From Burkholderiaceae bacterium (lineage in GTDB: Bacteria; Pseudomonadota; Gammaproteobacteria; Burkholderiales; Burkholderiaceae_C), in NCBI GenBank assembly GCA_029864165.1, contig JAOTTZ010000084.1, positions 1 to 7,310 of the forward strand: a stretch of DNA of 7,310 bases, in the 5' to 3' direction. The position numbers and the translations under genes were made by a program. The notes under the pieces were generated by a model, which was not told the DNA's origin, made no database searches, and worked only from the letters and a program-made list of their open reading frames with translations. How positions within the stretch are numbered: the stretch's first letter is position 1; each line of letters opens with the position of its first letter. This document shows positions 1-6,496 of the stretch, one piece after another.

Positions 1-1404
1 GCAGTGGCCGCGACCCTAACCCTGTTGGTGTTCGTCGCCTGTGGCGGCGGCAATGATGTCGCGACCAGTAACGGCAGCGGTGGCGGAATCGGTGGCTCCG
101 GCAACCGCATCGAAGTGTCCCATGGCACCATCGGACGGCTGGGCAGTATATGGGTCAACCATGTCAAATTCAGCACCGTTGGCGCAACCATCCTCATCGA
201 TGGTCAAGTTGCCGCTGAGAGCGACTTGCGGGTTGGTATGGTCGTGCGCGTCGATGGCTCGATCAGCGGCGCAACAGCCAGCAAAGTTAGTGTCGCGCCC
301 CCCCTCAGTGGTCGCGTGGAGCAGGTGATTGATGCCAACCGCATGGTGGTGATGGGGCAGACAGTGCGAATTGACAACCTGACTCGGTTTGAAAACTCTG
401 TGGTGCCGGTCGTGGGTGACTTTGTTGAGGTGCACGGCCTTCCAGTTTGGGGAGATGTCGTCGCTGCCGGGTTTATTGAGAAGAAGGCTACGCTACCATC
501 GCCCTCGTTCGCGACCATGGGCTTCGTCAAGAGCCACGACGTCGTCGGGCAGACATTTGTCGTTGGAACCACTAAGGTGATCTATGCCGGCGCGACGATC
601 AGTGATTTGCCCGCAGGACTGTGGAACGGCATACTGGTCGGGGTCAAGGGCAACGCCTGCTCGGGCAACCCGATTTGCGACACACTTACCGCCAGCAAAG
701 TCGAGCCCAGCGGGTTGATCGGATCCGATATCGCCGATGTCGCGGCCGAAGGCTTCGTGGGCAGCCTCAGCGGTAATGGATTTGTCGTTGGTGCGCAGCG
801 GGTAGTGATCACCGCGTCCACGCAATTCGTAGGTGGCGAGCCCGGAGACATTGAGCTCGGTAGCAAGCTCCAGGTGGAAGGCGAGATCACTAGCGGCGTG
901 CTTACCGCCAGCAAAGTTTCGCTGCTCAACAACATACGTCTCGAAGCCGATCTTGCCGGCGTAGACCCAACCGGTGCGACGCTCACCCTTGCCGGCTTGT
1001 CCGGCGTGACAGTGAGTTCGAACTCGCTGACGAGATTCAAGGGCGGCATTGCATCGCTGTCCGAGCTGTCGGTTCCAAACCATGTGCGCATCCGCGGTCG
1101 CTGGCTCGCCGCCAGCAACACAGTGATAGCAACCGAGCTCGAACTGCGTTCTAGCGCTTCAGATTCGCGAGTAATCTTGCAAGGCCCAGTGGATGCTTTG
1201 GTCAACCCCAACGGCGTGACCATCTTGGGCATCTTCGTCGATACTGCCGGCTTCACTGACGACGACTTCCTCGGTGCCTACAACAGCCACATTGGCCGCG
1301 ATGCGTTTTTCAACGCCGTAAGCACCGACACTCTCGTGAAGGCTAGCGGTTCGGTGAGCGGTGGCTCCAGTGTGGATTGGACCGAGGCCAAGGTTGAGGA
1401 CTGA
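1..1404 (+). CDS. DUF5666-repeat probable lipoprotein, 5' end outside the window
   Basis: The reading frame is open to the left edge. A GTG at 4 could start it, but the hydrophobic stretch LTLLVFVAC lacks the usual positively charged residues before it, so the true start is probably upstream. That stretch ends in a lipobox-like FVAC followed by a Gly/Ser-rich linker, which suggests an exported lipoprotein. The rest is a chain of similar beta-rich modules of about 70 residues. Features such as 'GSIWVNHVKFSTVGATILIDG', 'LRVGMVVRVDG' and repeated 'TASKV' motifs (near residues 91, 229 and 301, counting from the GTG) are typical of DUF5666, a family of unknown function. I count five or six modules, the last one diverged, with acidic and aromatic residues near the C-terminus. 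It ends in TGA and has no operon partner in view. Family assignment is fairly sure; lipoprotein status is inferred; the function is unknown. Confidence 0.8.
   Translation, partial: AVAATLTLLVFVACGGGNDVATSNGSGGGIGGSGNRIEVSHGTIGRLGSIWVNHVKFSTVGATILIDGQVAAESDLRVGMVVRVDGSISGATASKVSVAPPLSGRVEQVIDANRMVVMGQTVRIDNLTRFENSVVPVVGDFVEVHGLPVWGDVVAAGFIEKKATLPSPSFATMGFVKSHDVVGQTFVVGTTKVIYAGATISDLPAGLWNGILVGVKGNACSGNPICDTLTASKVEPSGLIGSDIADVAAEGFVGSLSGNGFVVGAQRVVITASTQFVGGEPGDIELGSKLQVEGEITSGVLTASKVSLLNNIRLEADLAGVDPTGATLTLAGLSGVTVSSNSLTRFKGGIASLSELSVPNHVRIRGRWLAASNTVIATELELRSSASDSRVILQGPVDALVNPNGVTILGIFVDTAGFTDDDFLGAYNSHIGRDAFFNAVSTDTLVKASGSVSGGSSVDWTEAKVED
685..917 (+). repeat. In-frame 17-bp direct repeat marking DUF5666 modules
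   Basis: The 17-mer CTTACCGCCAGCAAAGT occurs exactly at 685-701 and again at 901-917. The spacing is 216 bases (72 codons), so the repeat is in frame. A shorter copy of its core (GCCAGCAAAG) is at 277-286, 414 bases (2 x 69 codons) before the first. Each encodes the (T)ASKV motif at a module end. The spacing supports growth of the protein by duplication of units of about 70 residues. Confidence 0.75.
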
Positions 1405-1457
1405 CCACGGCGAATTAGATCGCGAATTAGATCGCTAACTGCTGAGCTTGGCCTCGG
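1382..1457 (+). repeat. 11-bp inverted repeat spanning the DUF5666 stop codon
   Basis: CCGAGGCCAAG (1382-1392, in the last codons) is perfectly complementary to CTTGGCCTCGG (1447-1457). The 54-base loop contains the stop codon and the tandem duplication. In RNA it could close a large stem that protects the 3' end or assists termination. There is no T-run after it, so I do not call it an intrinsic terminator. Confidence 0.5.
1410..1433. repeat. 12-bp perfect tandem duplication
   Basis: GCGAATTAGATC occurs twice back to back (1410-1421 and 1422-1433), followed by a further GC. It begins six bases after the TGA of the DUF5666 gene. It is visible directly. It looks like a simple replication-slippage duplication; a binding-site role is possible but unsupported. 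Confidence 0.9.
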
Positions 1458-1547
1458 GGTCAGCACCTGTTTGGGTTAACGGCCTTGGCCACATCTGGAT
1501 GAGTGGGTCGATTGTTGCGAGGGATTGACGCCCATGTCCACCGAGCT

Positions 1548-1567
1548 TGGCGAGGATAGCCTCGCCA
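1548..1567. terminator. Possible hairpin terminator between convergent genes
   Basis: TGGCGAGG (1548-1555) and CCTCGCCA (1560-1567) form a perfect 8-bp GC-rich stem around the four-base loop ATAG. It lies between two convergent genes, where a bidirectional terminator is expected. Neither strand shows a good T-run after the stem, so termination is an inference from position. It could instead be a small repeat-family element. Confidence 0.35.
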
Positions 1568-1682
1568 GTGTCAAGTTCACTCGAACGGTGTGAGCTCGGC
1601 CGCCGCCGAAGCGCCAATTCGGTGGGGCCCAACCGGAAAACAAAGCTGCCCGCCTGAAGTTAGCGCATTCGCAGCGACAAAG

Positions 1683-1710
1683 CGGCGTTCAGAGCGCATG
1701 GTTCACGCCG
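1683..1710 (-). terminator. Weak candidate terminator at the end of the PilZ gene
   Basis: On the minus strand a 6-bp stem CGGCGT/ACGCCG encloses 16 bases and overlaps the PilZ stop codon. It is followed by CTTTGTC, a poor T-run. The stem is short and the loop long, so this is only a candidate. Confidence 0.2.
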
Positions 1711-2065
1711 AAACCAGTGCCTTCAGTTCGCGCTCCAGCAATGCCTGGTCGCCAAGGTTGAGTTCGATCAGCCGCCGCAAATGCGTCATGCTGTCAATAT
1801 CGATGCTGTGGCACTGTAAACCGATGTGCCGGCCGTGAATATGCACGACGTCGGTGGGCATGGTGATGCTCGCGCCTAAGTCGGTCAGGGTGACGATGAG
1901 CGTGCAGACAGATCCTGCCTGGACAATTCCTTTCAAAGGCAAGCTGACCAGCGCGCCCTTGAAAGACAAGTCGAGCACCTTGACGCCAAAACAACCCAGT
2001 GGTGTTTCCAACTGCGCGGGGGCTTCGAAAGTAATGCGCGTGAAGTGTCGGCGGTCATCGGTCAT
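1703..2065 (-). CDS. PilZ-domain c-di-GMP-binding protein (PA4608-like)
   Basis: This encodes 120 residues forming a single PilZ domain, a cytoplasmic receptor for the second messenger cyclic di-GMP. Both ligand-binding signatures are present: RxxxR at R6-R10 (within DDRRHFTRI) and DxSxxG at D32-G37 (DLSFKG). The C-terminal part, with 'HIGLQCHSIDIDS' and 'HLRRLIELNLGD', closely resembles my recollection of the stand-alone Pseudomonas protein PA4608. The start chosen is the ATG at 2065, directly before the DDRRHF segment that opens such proteins. A GTG at 2104 would add 13 residues with no counterpart in the family. No strong Shine-Dalgarno is visible at either. The gene lies 69 bases downstream of the SRP RNA gene on the same strand and may be reached by read-through. 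The output it controls (motility, biofilm, other) cannot be read from the sequence. Confidence 0.92.
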   Translation of the reverse strand: MTDDRRHFTRITFEAPAQLETPLGCFGVKVLDLSFKGALVSLPLKGIVQAGSVCTLIVTLTDLGASITMPTDVVHIHGRHIGLQCHSIDIDSMTHLRRLIELNLGDQALLERELKALVSA

Positions 2066-2134
2066 GGTGAGATTGCCTAGAACCTTGAACAAGAGCCGTT
2101 GCACACGCCCGGGTGGGGCCGCTCAATGGGAATT

Positions 2135-2228
2135 GACGAGCCTGATCCCGGCACTGGTCACGACGGTTAGGGCTGCTTCGTTCCCGACCTGACCCGGTTG
2201 GCCACGCTTCCATGCGGGGAGGCCCGTC
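2135..2228 (-). ncRNA. ffs: 4.5S signal recognition particle RNA (small bacterial type)
   Basis: Read on the minus strand, this contains the SRP hallmark GGTCAGGTC, a GGAA tetraloop, then GAAGCAGCC. This is helix 8, the binding site for the Ffh M domain, which targets nascent membrane proteins to FtsY and the translocon. The ends come from the terminal stem: GACGGGCCT (2228-2220) pairs with AGGCTCGTC (2143-2135), with one G-U pair. A second helix, CCC.GCA with TGC.GGG, follows inside. The length of 94 nt is slightly under the roughly 100-114 nt usual in enterobacteria. The pair next to the tetraloop is G-C here where E. coli has C-G, a compensatory change that supports a functional RNA. Exact ends may be off by a few bases. 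Confidence 0.93.
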
Positions 2229-2235
2229 GAAACAA

Positions 2236-2265
2236 ATTGTATGCCACTTGACGGTACGCAGTGAA
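2236..2265 (-). promoter_or_regulatory. Probable sigma-70 promoter of ffs
   Basis: On the minus strand, TTCACT (2265-2260, four of six matches to TTGACA) is followed after 18 bases by TACAAT (2241-2236, five of six matches to TATAAT). A start about seven bases further falls at 2229-2228, exactly where the SRP RNA terminal stem begins. The agreement of two independent signals raises confidence. Confidence 0.65.
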
Positions 2266-2277
2266 AGGGGTGACTCG

Positions 2278-2283
2278 TAGAAT
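2278..2283 (+). promoter_or_regulatory. Possible -10 element for dnaX
   Basis: TAGAAT (five of six matches to TATAAT) ends six bases before the dnaX ATG, so transcription could begin at or next to the start codon. No convincing -35 lies at the proper distance: the TTGACG at 2248-2253 is 24 bases away. The only purine-rich stretch, AAAGGGG (2264-2270), is 19 bases from the ATG, too far for a normal ribosome binding site. This is a weak call. Confidence 0.3.
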
Positions 2284-2289
2284 CGGCGC

Positions 2290-3966
2290 ATGAGTTACCT
2301 GGTTCTGGCGCGCAAGTACCGGCCGCGCAATTTCGATGCACTGGTTGGGCAGGCGCATGTCGTGCAATCGCTTGCCAATGCGCTGCAAGCGCTGCGGCTG
2401 CACCATGCCTACCTGTTCACCGGTACCCGTGGCGTGGGCAAGACGACGGTAGCGCGCATACTGGCCAAGTCTTTGAATTGCACGGGGGCGGACGGGCAGG
2501 GCGGTATCACAGCGTCGCCTTGCGGTGTGTGTGAAGCCTGCCTCAGCATCGACAGTGGACGCTTTGTTGATTACGTAGAGTTGGACGCCGCATCGAATCG
2601 CCGCGTGGAGGAAATCACCCAACTGCTCGATCAGGCTGTCTACAAACCGGTGCTGGGGCGCTTCAAGGTTTACATGATCGACGAAGTGCACATGTTGTCT
2701 ACGCATGCGTTCAACGCCATGCTGAAAACGCTGGAGGAACCCCCCGACTACTTGAAGTTCGTGCTCGCCACGACCGACCCGCAGAAGGTACCGGCTACTG
2801 TGTTGTCGCGCTGCTTGCAGTTCAACCTGCGTCCGCTGGCCCTGCAAACGATACAAACCTATTTGGCAGAGGTGCTCGCGCAAGAAAAGATTGACGCCGA
2901 TGCAGTTGCGCTGCGCTTGATTGCACGCGCCGCCCACGGCTCGATGCGTGATGCGCTTTCTCTGACCGATCAGGCGATTGCGTTTGGCGCCGGGTCGCTG
3001 CGTGAAGCCAGCGTGCGCCAGATGCTGGGCGCTGTCGATCGCGGTCACGCTGTGCGGCTGGTCGAGGCCCTCGCTGCCCGCGATGGCGCGGCGGTGGTGG
3101 CCGCTATCGATGCTTTGCGCGCGTTGGGCTTGTCGGGCGCAGGTACTCTGGAAGAGATGGCATCGTTGTTGCAGCAGATGGCGGTGGCGCAGGCCGCGCC
3201 AGACGCGATCGACAGTCAAGACCCGGAGGCCTCGGAGGTCACGCGTTTGGCCGGCCTGCTGCCGGCCGACGAAACTCAACTGCTCTACAGCATCGTGTTG
3301 CACGGGCGCGCCGAATTGGGCTTGGCGCCTGACGAATACAGCGGCTTGGTGATGGTGCTGTTGCGCCTGTTGGCTTTCCCGTCTGAGGCGGCGCCAGTGC
3401 CCGATGCTGCGCACAGCCCTGGCGCGGCGGGCGCGTCTTCGCGCGGCGGCGTATCGGTGGCGCTGGGCCCCACAGCCCCGTCAGAACCACAGTCCATGCG
3501 CGCCGCGCAAAGCAATGGCGGCTTCGATGCCGATGCTGCGCAGGTGTCGCCAGCGAACGCCCAGCCATTGATACGAACAGCACTCGGCGATCGCTGGGAG
3601 CAGATCGTGCAGACGCTGATACGGCAAAGCAGCGTCACCGCGCTCGCGCGCGAGCTTGCGCTGCAAGCGCAGTGCGTTGCCATCGACGGATCGGTGTGGA
3701 ATTTGCGTGTGGAGCGCGAGTCTTTGTGCGCTCCGGCTCACCGGGATAAGCTGCGCGCAGCGCTGAGCTTGTCGTTGACGCAAGAGATAGCGCTGGAGGT
3801 CGAAGTGGGCGCGACCGACGATACCCCCGCCCGGCGAGAAGCCGCAGCGCGCGCGCAGCGCCAGCGACAGGCCGAGCAGATCATTCAAGACGACCCGGTG
3901 GTGCAGGCGGTGCTGCAACAGTACAGCACCGCCCGCATTGTCCCTGGATCGATCAAGCCGAGTTAA
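2290..3966 (+). CDS. dnaX: DNA polymerase III subunit tau/gamma (clamp-loader ATPase)
   Basis: DnaX is the ATP-driven motor of the clamp loader that places the beta clamp on primed DNA; its tau form also links the polymerase cores to the helicase. The start MSYLVLARKYRP is the canonical family opening. The AAA+ module shows Walker A GTRGVGKT (45-52), a four-cysteine zinc site (C64, C78, C81, C84), Walker B YMIDEVH (128-134), sensor-1 region LATTD (159-163) and the SRC arginine finger (173-175). The collar domain runs to about 365. A Pro/Ala/Ser/Gly-rich linker follows (about 365-430), then a C-terminal domain ending 'DDPVVQAVLQQYSTARIVPGS', the polymerase alpha-binding end of tau. At 558 residues it is shorter than E. 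coli DnaX (643), mainly in the linker region. I see no A-rich slippery heptamer like the E. coli frameshift site. It is the first gene of the dnaX-ybaB-recR cluster. Confidence 0.97.
   Translation: MSYLVLARKYRPRNFDALVGQAHVVQSLANALQALRLHHAYLFTGTRGVGKTTVARILAKSLNCTGADGQGGITASPCGVCEACLSIDSGRFVDYVELDAASNRRVEEITQLLDQAVYKPVLGRFKVYMIDEVHMLSTHAFNAMLKTLEEPPDYLKFVLATTDPQKVPATVLSRCLQFNLRPLALQTIQTYLAEVLAQEKIDADAVALRLIARAAHGSMRDALSLTDQAIAFGAGSLREASVRQMLGAVDRGHAVRLVEALAARDGAAVVAAIDALRALGLSGAGTLEEMASLLQQMAVAQAAPDAIDSQDPEASEVTRLAGLLPADETQLLYSIVLHGRAELGLAPDEYSGLVMVLLRLLAFPSEAAPVPDAAHSPGAAGASSRGGVSVALGPTAPSEPQSMRAAQSNGGFDADAAQVSPANAQPLIRTALGDRWEQIVQTLIRQSSVTALARELALQAQCVAIDGSVWNLRVERESLCAPAHRDKLRAALSLSLTQEIALEVEVGATDDTPARREAAARAQRQRQAEQIIQDDPVVQAVLQQYSTARIVPGSIKPS
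3249..3267 (+). other. GC-rich perfect hairpin inside dnaX
   Basis: GGCCGGC (3249-3255) and GCCGGCC (3261-3267) form a 7-bp all-GC stem around the loop CTGCT, in the collar-domain coding region (about codons 320-326). No slippery sequence precedes it, so I assign no recoding role. It may simply reflect GC-rich Ala/Gly/Leu codons. Confidence 0.4.
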
Positions 3967-3983
3967 ACGGCACTCAAACTTTC

Positions 3984-3988
3984 AGGAG
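3984..3988 (+). promoter_or_regulatory. Ribosome binding site of ybaB
   Basis: AGGAG lies eight bases before the ATG at 3997 and selects this start. A second ATG follows immediately (MM), and it too is within range. Confidence 0.8.
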
Positions 3989-3996
3989 AACTTCAG

Positions 3997-4323
3997 ATGA
4001 TGAAGAACCAACTTGCCGGCTTGATGAAGCAGGCCCAGGCAATGCAAGACAACCTCAAGCGCACCCAGGAAGAACTGGCTAATGTGGAGGTCGAAGGTCA
4101 GTCGGGGGCGGGGCTCGTCAAGGTCACCATGACCTGCAAGAACGACGTCAAGCGAGTCAGCATAGACCCGAGTTTGCTGACCGACGACAAAGACATGCTT
4201 GAAGACTTGGTGGCCGCCGCGTTCAACGACGCGGTGCGCCGCGCCGAGGCTGTGTCAAGCGAGAAGATGGGCACACTGACGGCAGGGCTACCGATTCCCC
4301 CCGGCATGAAGCTGCCGTTTTAG
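3997..4323 (+). CDS. ybaB: YbaB/EbfC family nucleoid-associated DNA-binding protein
   Basis: This 108-residue protein has the normal length of the family. Family members form dimers with a tweezer-like shape that bind DNA, and are counted among nucleoid-associated proteins. The N-terminal helix is seen as '[22 protein letters not shown]' split over residues 6-27; then come a beta segment with the conserved '[12 protein letters not shown]' (32-43), the 'VSIDPSLL' strand (54-61) and a C-terminal helix rich in acidic residues, ending in '[12 protein letters not shown]'. It sits 30 bases after dnaX and nine before recR, the order found in many Proteobacteria, which suggests a joint transcript and a role linked to replication or recombination. 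The good Shine-Dalgarno suggests efficient translation. The precise function is not established for the family. Confidence 0.96.
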   Translation: MMKNQLAGLMKQAQAMQDNLKRTQEELANVEVEGQSGAGLVKVTMTCKNDVKRVSIDPSLLTDDKDMLEDLVAAAFNDAVRRAEAVSSEKMGTLTAGLPIPPGMKLPF

Positions 4324-4332
4324 CCCAAGCGC

Positions 4333-4920
4333 TTGGCCGAGCCCGCGCTGCAAGCCCTGATCGACGCCTTGCGCCGTTTGCCTGGCGTGGGCGTCAAGTC
4401 GGCGCAGCGCATGGCATTTCACTTGTTGCAGCACGATCGTGCTGGCGCGCAACAGATCGCCACAGCGCTGCAATCGGCCGTGCTGAACGTGCGCCATTGC
4501 GAGCGATGTCACACCTTCACCGAAGCGCCGATATGCAGTACCTGCGTCGACGATAGGCGCGACGCCAGTCAGCTTTGCGTTGTCGAGACACCGGCCGACC
4601 AGTCCACGCTGGAACGCAGTGGCGGCTACCGCGGCCTGTACTTTGTTTTGATGGGGCGCTTGAGCCCGCTCGACGGTGTGGGTGGCAGCGACATCGGTTT
4701 GCGCGAGTTGCTGGCGCGTGCCTGCAACGGCGTGGTGCAAGAGGTCATCATCGCTACCAGCTTTACCGCCGAAGGCGAAGTGACGGCGCACGTGCTGGCG
4801 GAAAACCTGAAGGCGCGAGGCGTGCGCGCTACGCGTTTAGCGCGCGGTGTGCCTGCGGGCAGTGAATTGGAATACGTGGACCTGGGTACCATTGCACATG
4901 CGCTGGTGGACAGGCGCTGA
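4333..4920 (+). CDS. recR: Recombination mediator protein RecR
   Basis: RecR acts with RecF and RecO to load RecA onto SSB-coated single-stranded DNA at gaps. The 195 residues show a helix-hairpin-helix '[20 protein letters not shown]' (14-32), a four-cysteine zinc finger (C56, C59, C68, C71) and a Toprim domain beginning at about 81 ([10 protein letters not shown]) that includes '[10 protein letters not shown]'. E. coli RecR is 201 residues, so the protein is complete. The start is a TTG: the ybaB stop codon at 4321-4323 is in the same frame just three codons upstream, and the next downstream ATG (4411) would delete the helix-hairpin-helix. No clear Shine-Dalgarno precedes the TTG, so recR translation probably depends on ribosomes finishing ybaB. 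Confidence 0.96.
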   Translation: MAEPALQALIDALRRLPGVGVKSAQRMAFHLLQHDRAGAQQIATALQSAVLNVRHCERCHTFTEAPICSTCVDDRRDASQLCVVETPADQSTLERSGGYRGLYFVLMGRLSPLDGVGGSDIGLRELLARACNGVVQEVIIATSFTAEGEVTAHVLAENLKARGVRATRLARGVPAGSELEYVDLGTIAHALVDRR

Positions 4921-5083
4921 GGCTATCAGCATGTCGCAAACTGGCACCAACACGGGCCGCACCATACTGGTCGAATAAGAGTAAGCACAGTTTTGTGTGG
5001 TCATCGTGCCGACGGCCGGCAATACTGGCGAATTCGCTGGAAAATAGCGGGGTTGCGCAAATTCTGTGCCGCCTTTGATTGCC
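4921..5083 (+). other. recR-leuC intergenic region with small palindromes
   Basis: This 163-base spacer must hold the end of the recR transcript and the leuC promoter, but neither is clear. A small hairpin TGCCG-ACGGC-CGGCA lies at 5007-5021 and a perfect palindrome GCGAATTCGC at 5028-5037. There is no T-run after the hairpin. No good sigma-70 pair, T-box or leucine-rich leader peptide is visible. Confidence 0.4.
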
Positions 5084-6496
5084 ATGACCCAACGCACTTT
5101 GTACGACAAGATTTGGGACGAACATGTTGTCCACACCGACGACGATGGCTCGGCCTTGCTCTATATCGACCGGCATTTGGTGCACGAGGTGACCAGCCCG
5201 CAGGCCTTTGAGGGCTTGTCGCTGGCCGGACGCCAAGTCTGGCGGCTCTCTGCGAACTTAGCGGTGAGCGACCACAATGTTCCCACCACGGACCGCTCTG
5301 GGGGCATCAGCGATCCGATCTCACGGCTGCAGGTGGACACCTTGGACGCCAATTGCGACCGCGCTGGCATCACACAGTTCAAGATGAACGACAAGCGCCA
5401 GGGCATTGTGCATGTGATTGGCCCCGAGCAAGGTGCCACGCTGCCGGGCATGACCGTCGTCTGCGGCGATTCGCACACGTCCACCCACGGCGCATTCGGT
5501 GCCCTGGCGCATGGCATAGGCACCAGTGAGGTCGAGCATGTGCTGGCAACGCAAACCTTGCTGACGAAAAAGGCGAAGAACATGGTCATCGTGGTCGACG
5601 GTGTGTTGCCGCGCGGCTGCGGGGCTAAAGACTTGGCGCTGTCCATCATCGGCCGGGTTGGCACCGCGGGGGGCACGGGCTACGCCCTGGAGTTTGCCGG
5701 CAGCACAGTTCGTTCGCTGTCGATGGAAGGGCGAATGACCGTCTGCAACATGGCCATTGAGGCAGGTGCCCGGTCCGGCCTGATTGCCGTGGACGAGACC
5801 ACCATCAGCTATGTGAAAGGTAGGCCGTTCGCGCCCAAAAGCGAGCACTGGGACCGGGCGGTGGCTTATTGGCGCACGCTGCATTCGGACCCCGACGCAC
5901 ATTGGGACGCGCGGGTTCGCCTTGATGCGACCAAGATTGCCCCACAGGTGACGTGGGGCACTTCGCCGGAGATGGTGCTGTCGGTCGAGGCTCGGGTGCC
6001 CGATCCAGAAAAAGAGCGGGACGCCAACAAGCGCGCCGCCATGGAGCGTGCATTGCAGTACATGTCGCTGATGCCGAACAAGCCCATCACCGACATCATG
6101 ATCGACAAGGTGTTCATCGGTTCGTGCACCAATTCGCGTATCGAGGATTTGCGCGAAGCGGCCGCAACCGTGCGCCGCGTAGGCGGTACAGTTGCACCCA
6201 ATGTGCGCTTGGCGCTGGTGGTGCCAGGCTCTGGCTTGGTCAAAGAGCAGGCCGAGCGCGAGGGGCTGGACATGGTTTTCAAGGGCGCTGGTTTCGAGTG
6301 GCGAGAGCCCGGCTGCTCGATGTGTTTGGCGATGAATGCCGACCGGCTGGAACCGGGCGAGCGTTGTGCGTCCACCAGTAACCGCAATTTCGAGGGCCGC
6401 CAGGGAGCCGGCGGCCGCACTCATTTGGTCAGCCCGGCCATGGCGGCAGCGGCCGCGATGGTTGGGCATTTCGTCGACGTACGTCGACTTTCTTAA
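5084..6496 (+). CDS. leuC: 3-isopropylmalate dehydratase large subunit
   Basis: LeuC with LeuD forms isopropylmalate isomerase, which converts 2-isopropylmalate to 3-isopropylmalate via 2-isopropylmaleate, the second step specific to leucine synthesis in the cytoplasm. It belongs to the aconitase superfamily and carries a [4Fe-4S] cluster. The three expected ligands are present: C348 in FIGSCTNSR, and C411 and C414 in GCSMCLAMN. Other family marks are '[10 protein letters not shown]' at the N-terminus, '[10 protein letters not shown]' (62-71) and '[16 protein letters not shown]' (127-142). The ATG at 5084 gives 470 residues, the family length. A GTG at 5066 would add six residues unlike the family. 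No strong Shine-Dalgarno precedes the ATG. The gene's last codons include a 16-bp palindrome, and its TAA stop is shared with the ribosome binding site of the next gene. Confidence 0.97.
   Translation: MTQRTLYDKIWDEHVVHTDDDGSALLYIDRHLVHEVTSPQAFEGLSLAGRQVWRLSANLAVSDHNVPTTDRSGGISDPISRLQVDTLDANCDRAGITQFKMNDKRQGIVHVIGPEQGATLPGMTVVCGDSHTSTHGAFGALAHGIGTSEVEHVLATQTLLTKKAKNMVIVVDGVLPRGCGAKDLALSIIGRVGTAGGTGYALEFAGSTVRSLSMEGRMTVCNMAIEAGARSGLIAVDETTISYVKGRPFAPKSEHWDRAVAYWRTLHSDPDAHWDARVRLDATKIAPQVTWGTSPEMVLSVEARVPDPEKERDANKRAAMERALQYMSLMPNKPITDIMIDKVFIGSCTNSRIEDLREAAATVRRVGGTVAPNVRLALVVPGSGLVKEQAEREGLDMVFKGAGFEWREPGCSMCLAMNADRLEPGERCASTSNRNFEGRQGAGGRTHLVSPAMAAAAAMVGHFVDVRRLS
6473..6488 (+). repeat. 16-bp perfect palindrome at the 3' end of leuC
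   Basis: GTCGACGTACGTCGAC is fully self-complementary. In RNA it could fold as a 6-bp stem with a GUAC loop, ending five bases before the TAA that starts the next ribosome binding site. It encodes the conserved LeuC tail VDVRR. It could insulate, stabilise or regulate the leuC-entericidin junction, or be a codon-choice accident. Confidence 0.85.

Larger units (their letters stand above)
1405..1702. other. Convergent intergenic region without a supported gene
   Basis: These 298 bases separate the + strand DUF5666 gene from the - strand PilZ gene. They contain a 12-bp tandem duplication, a long-range inverted repeat and a compact hairpin, listed separately. Short open frames on both strands here (for example 1435-1632 minus and 1590-1838 plus) give low-complexity translations that resemble no family I know, so I leave them out. 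A convergent spacer should hold transcription terminators, but no hairpin followed by a clear T-run is visible. Confidence 0.6.

Noticed and set aside
1435..1838. Short open frames on both strands in the convergent spacer
   Set aside because: No ribosome binding site or family resemblance; the plus-strand one also runs into the PilZ gene antisense.
2066..2104. GTG at 2104 as an upstream start of the PilZ gene
   Set aside because: The extra 13 residues have no family counterpart, and the ATG at 2065 directly precedes the conserved DDRRHF segment.
2167..3414. 415-residue open frame on the minus strand opposite dnaX
   Set aside because: It runs antisense to a certain dnaX gene and overlaps the ffs gene. 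Its translation is rich in Arg, Gln and His, typical of a GC-biased shadow frame.
4942..4958. TGGCAC at 4942 considered as a sigma-54 -24 element
   Set aside because: The -12 TTGC element is missing at the required spacing.
4931..4978. 15-codon ORF (MSQTGTNTGRTILVE) between recR and leuC, considered as a leucine leader peptide
   Set aside because: Only one leucine codon, no visible Shine-Dalgarno, and no attenuator with a T-run after it.
5066..5083. GTG at 5066 as an upstream start of leuC
   Set aside because: It adds six residues (MPPLIA) not seen in LeuC; the ATG at 5084 gives the family-typical [10 protein letters not shown] start.
5321..6469. 382-residue open frame on the minus strand opposite leuC
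   Set aside because: Antisense shadow of leuC with a His/Arg/Ala-rich translation and no recognisable domain.
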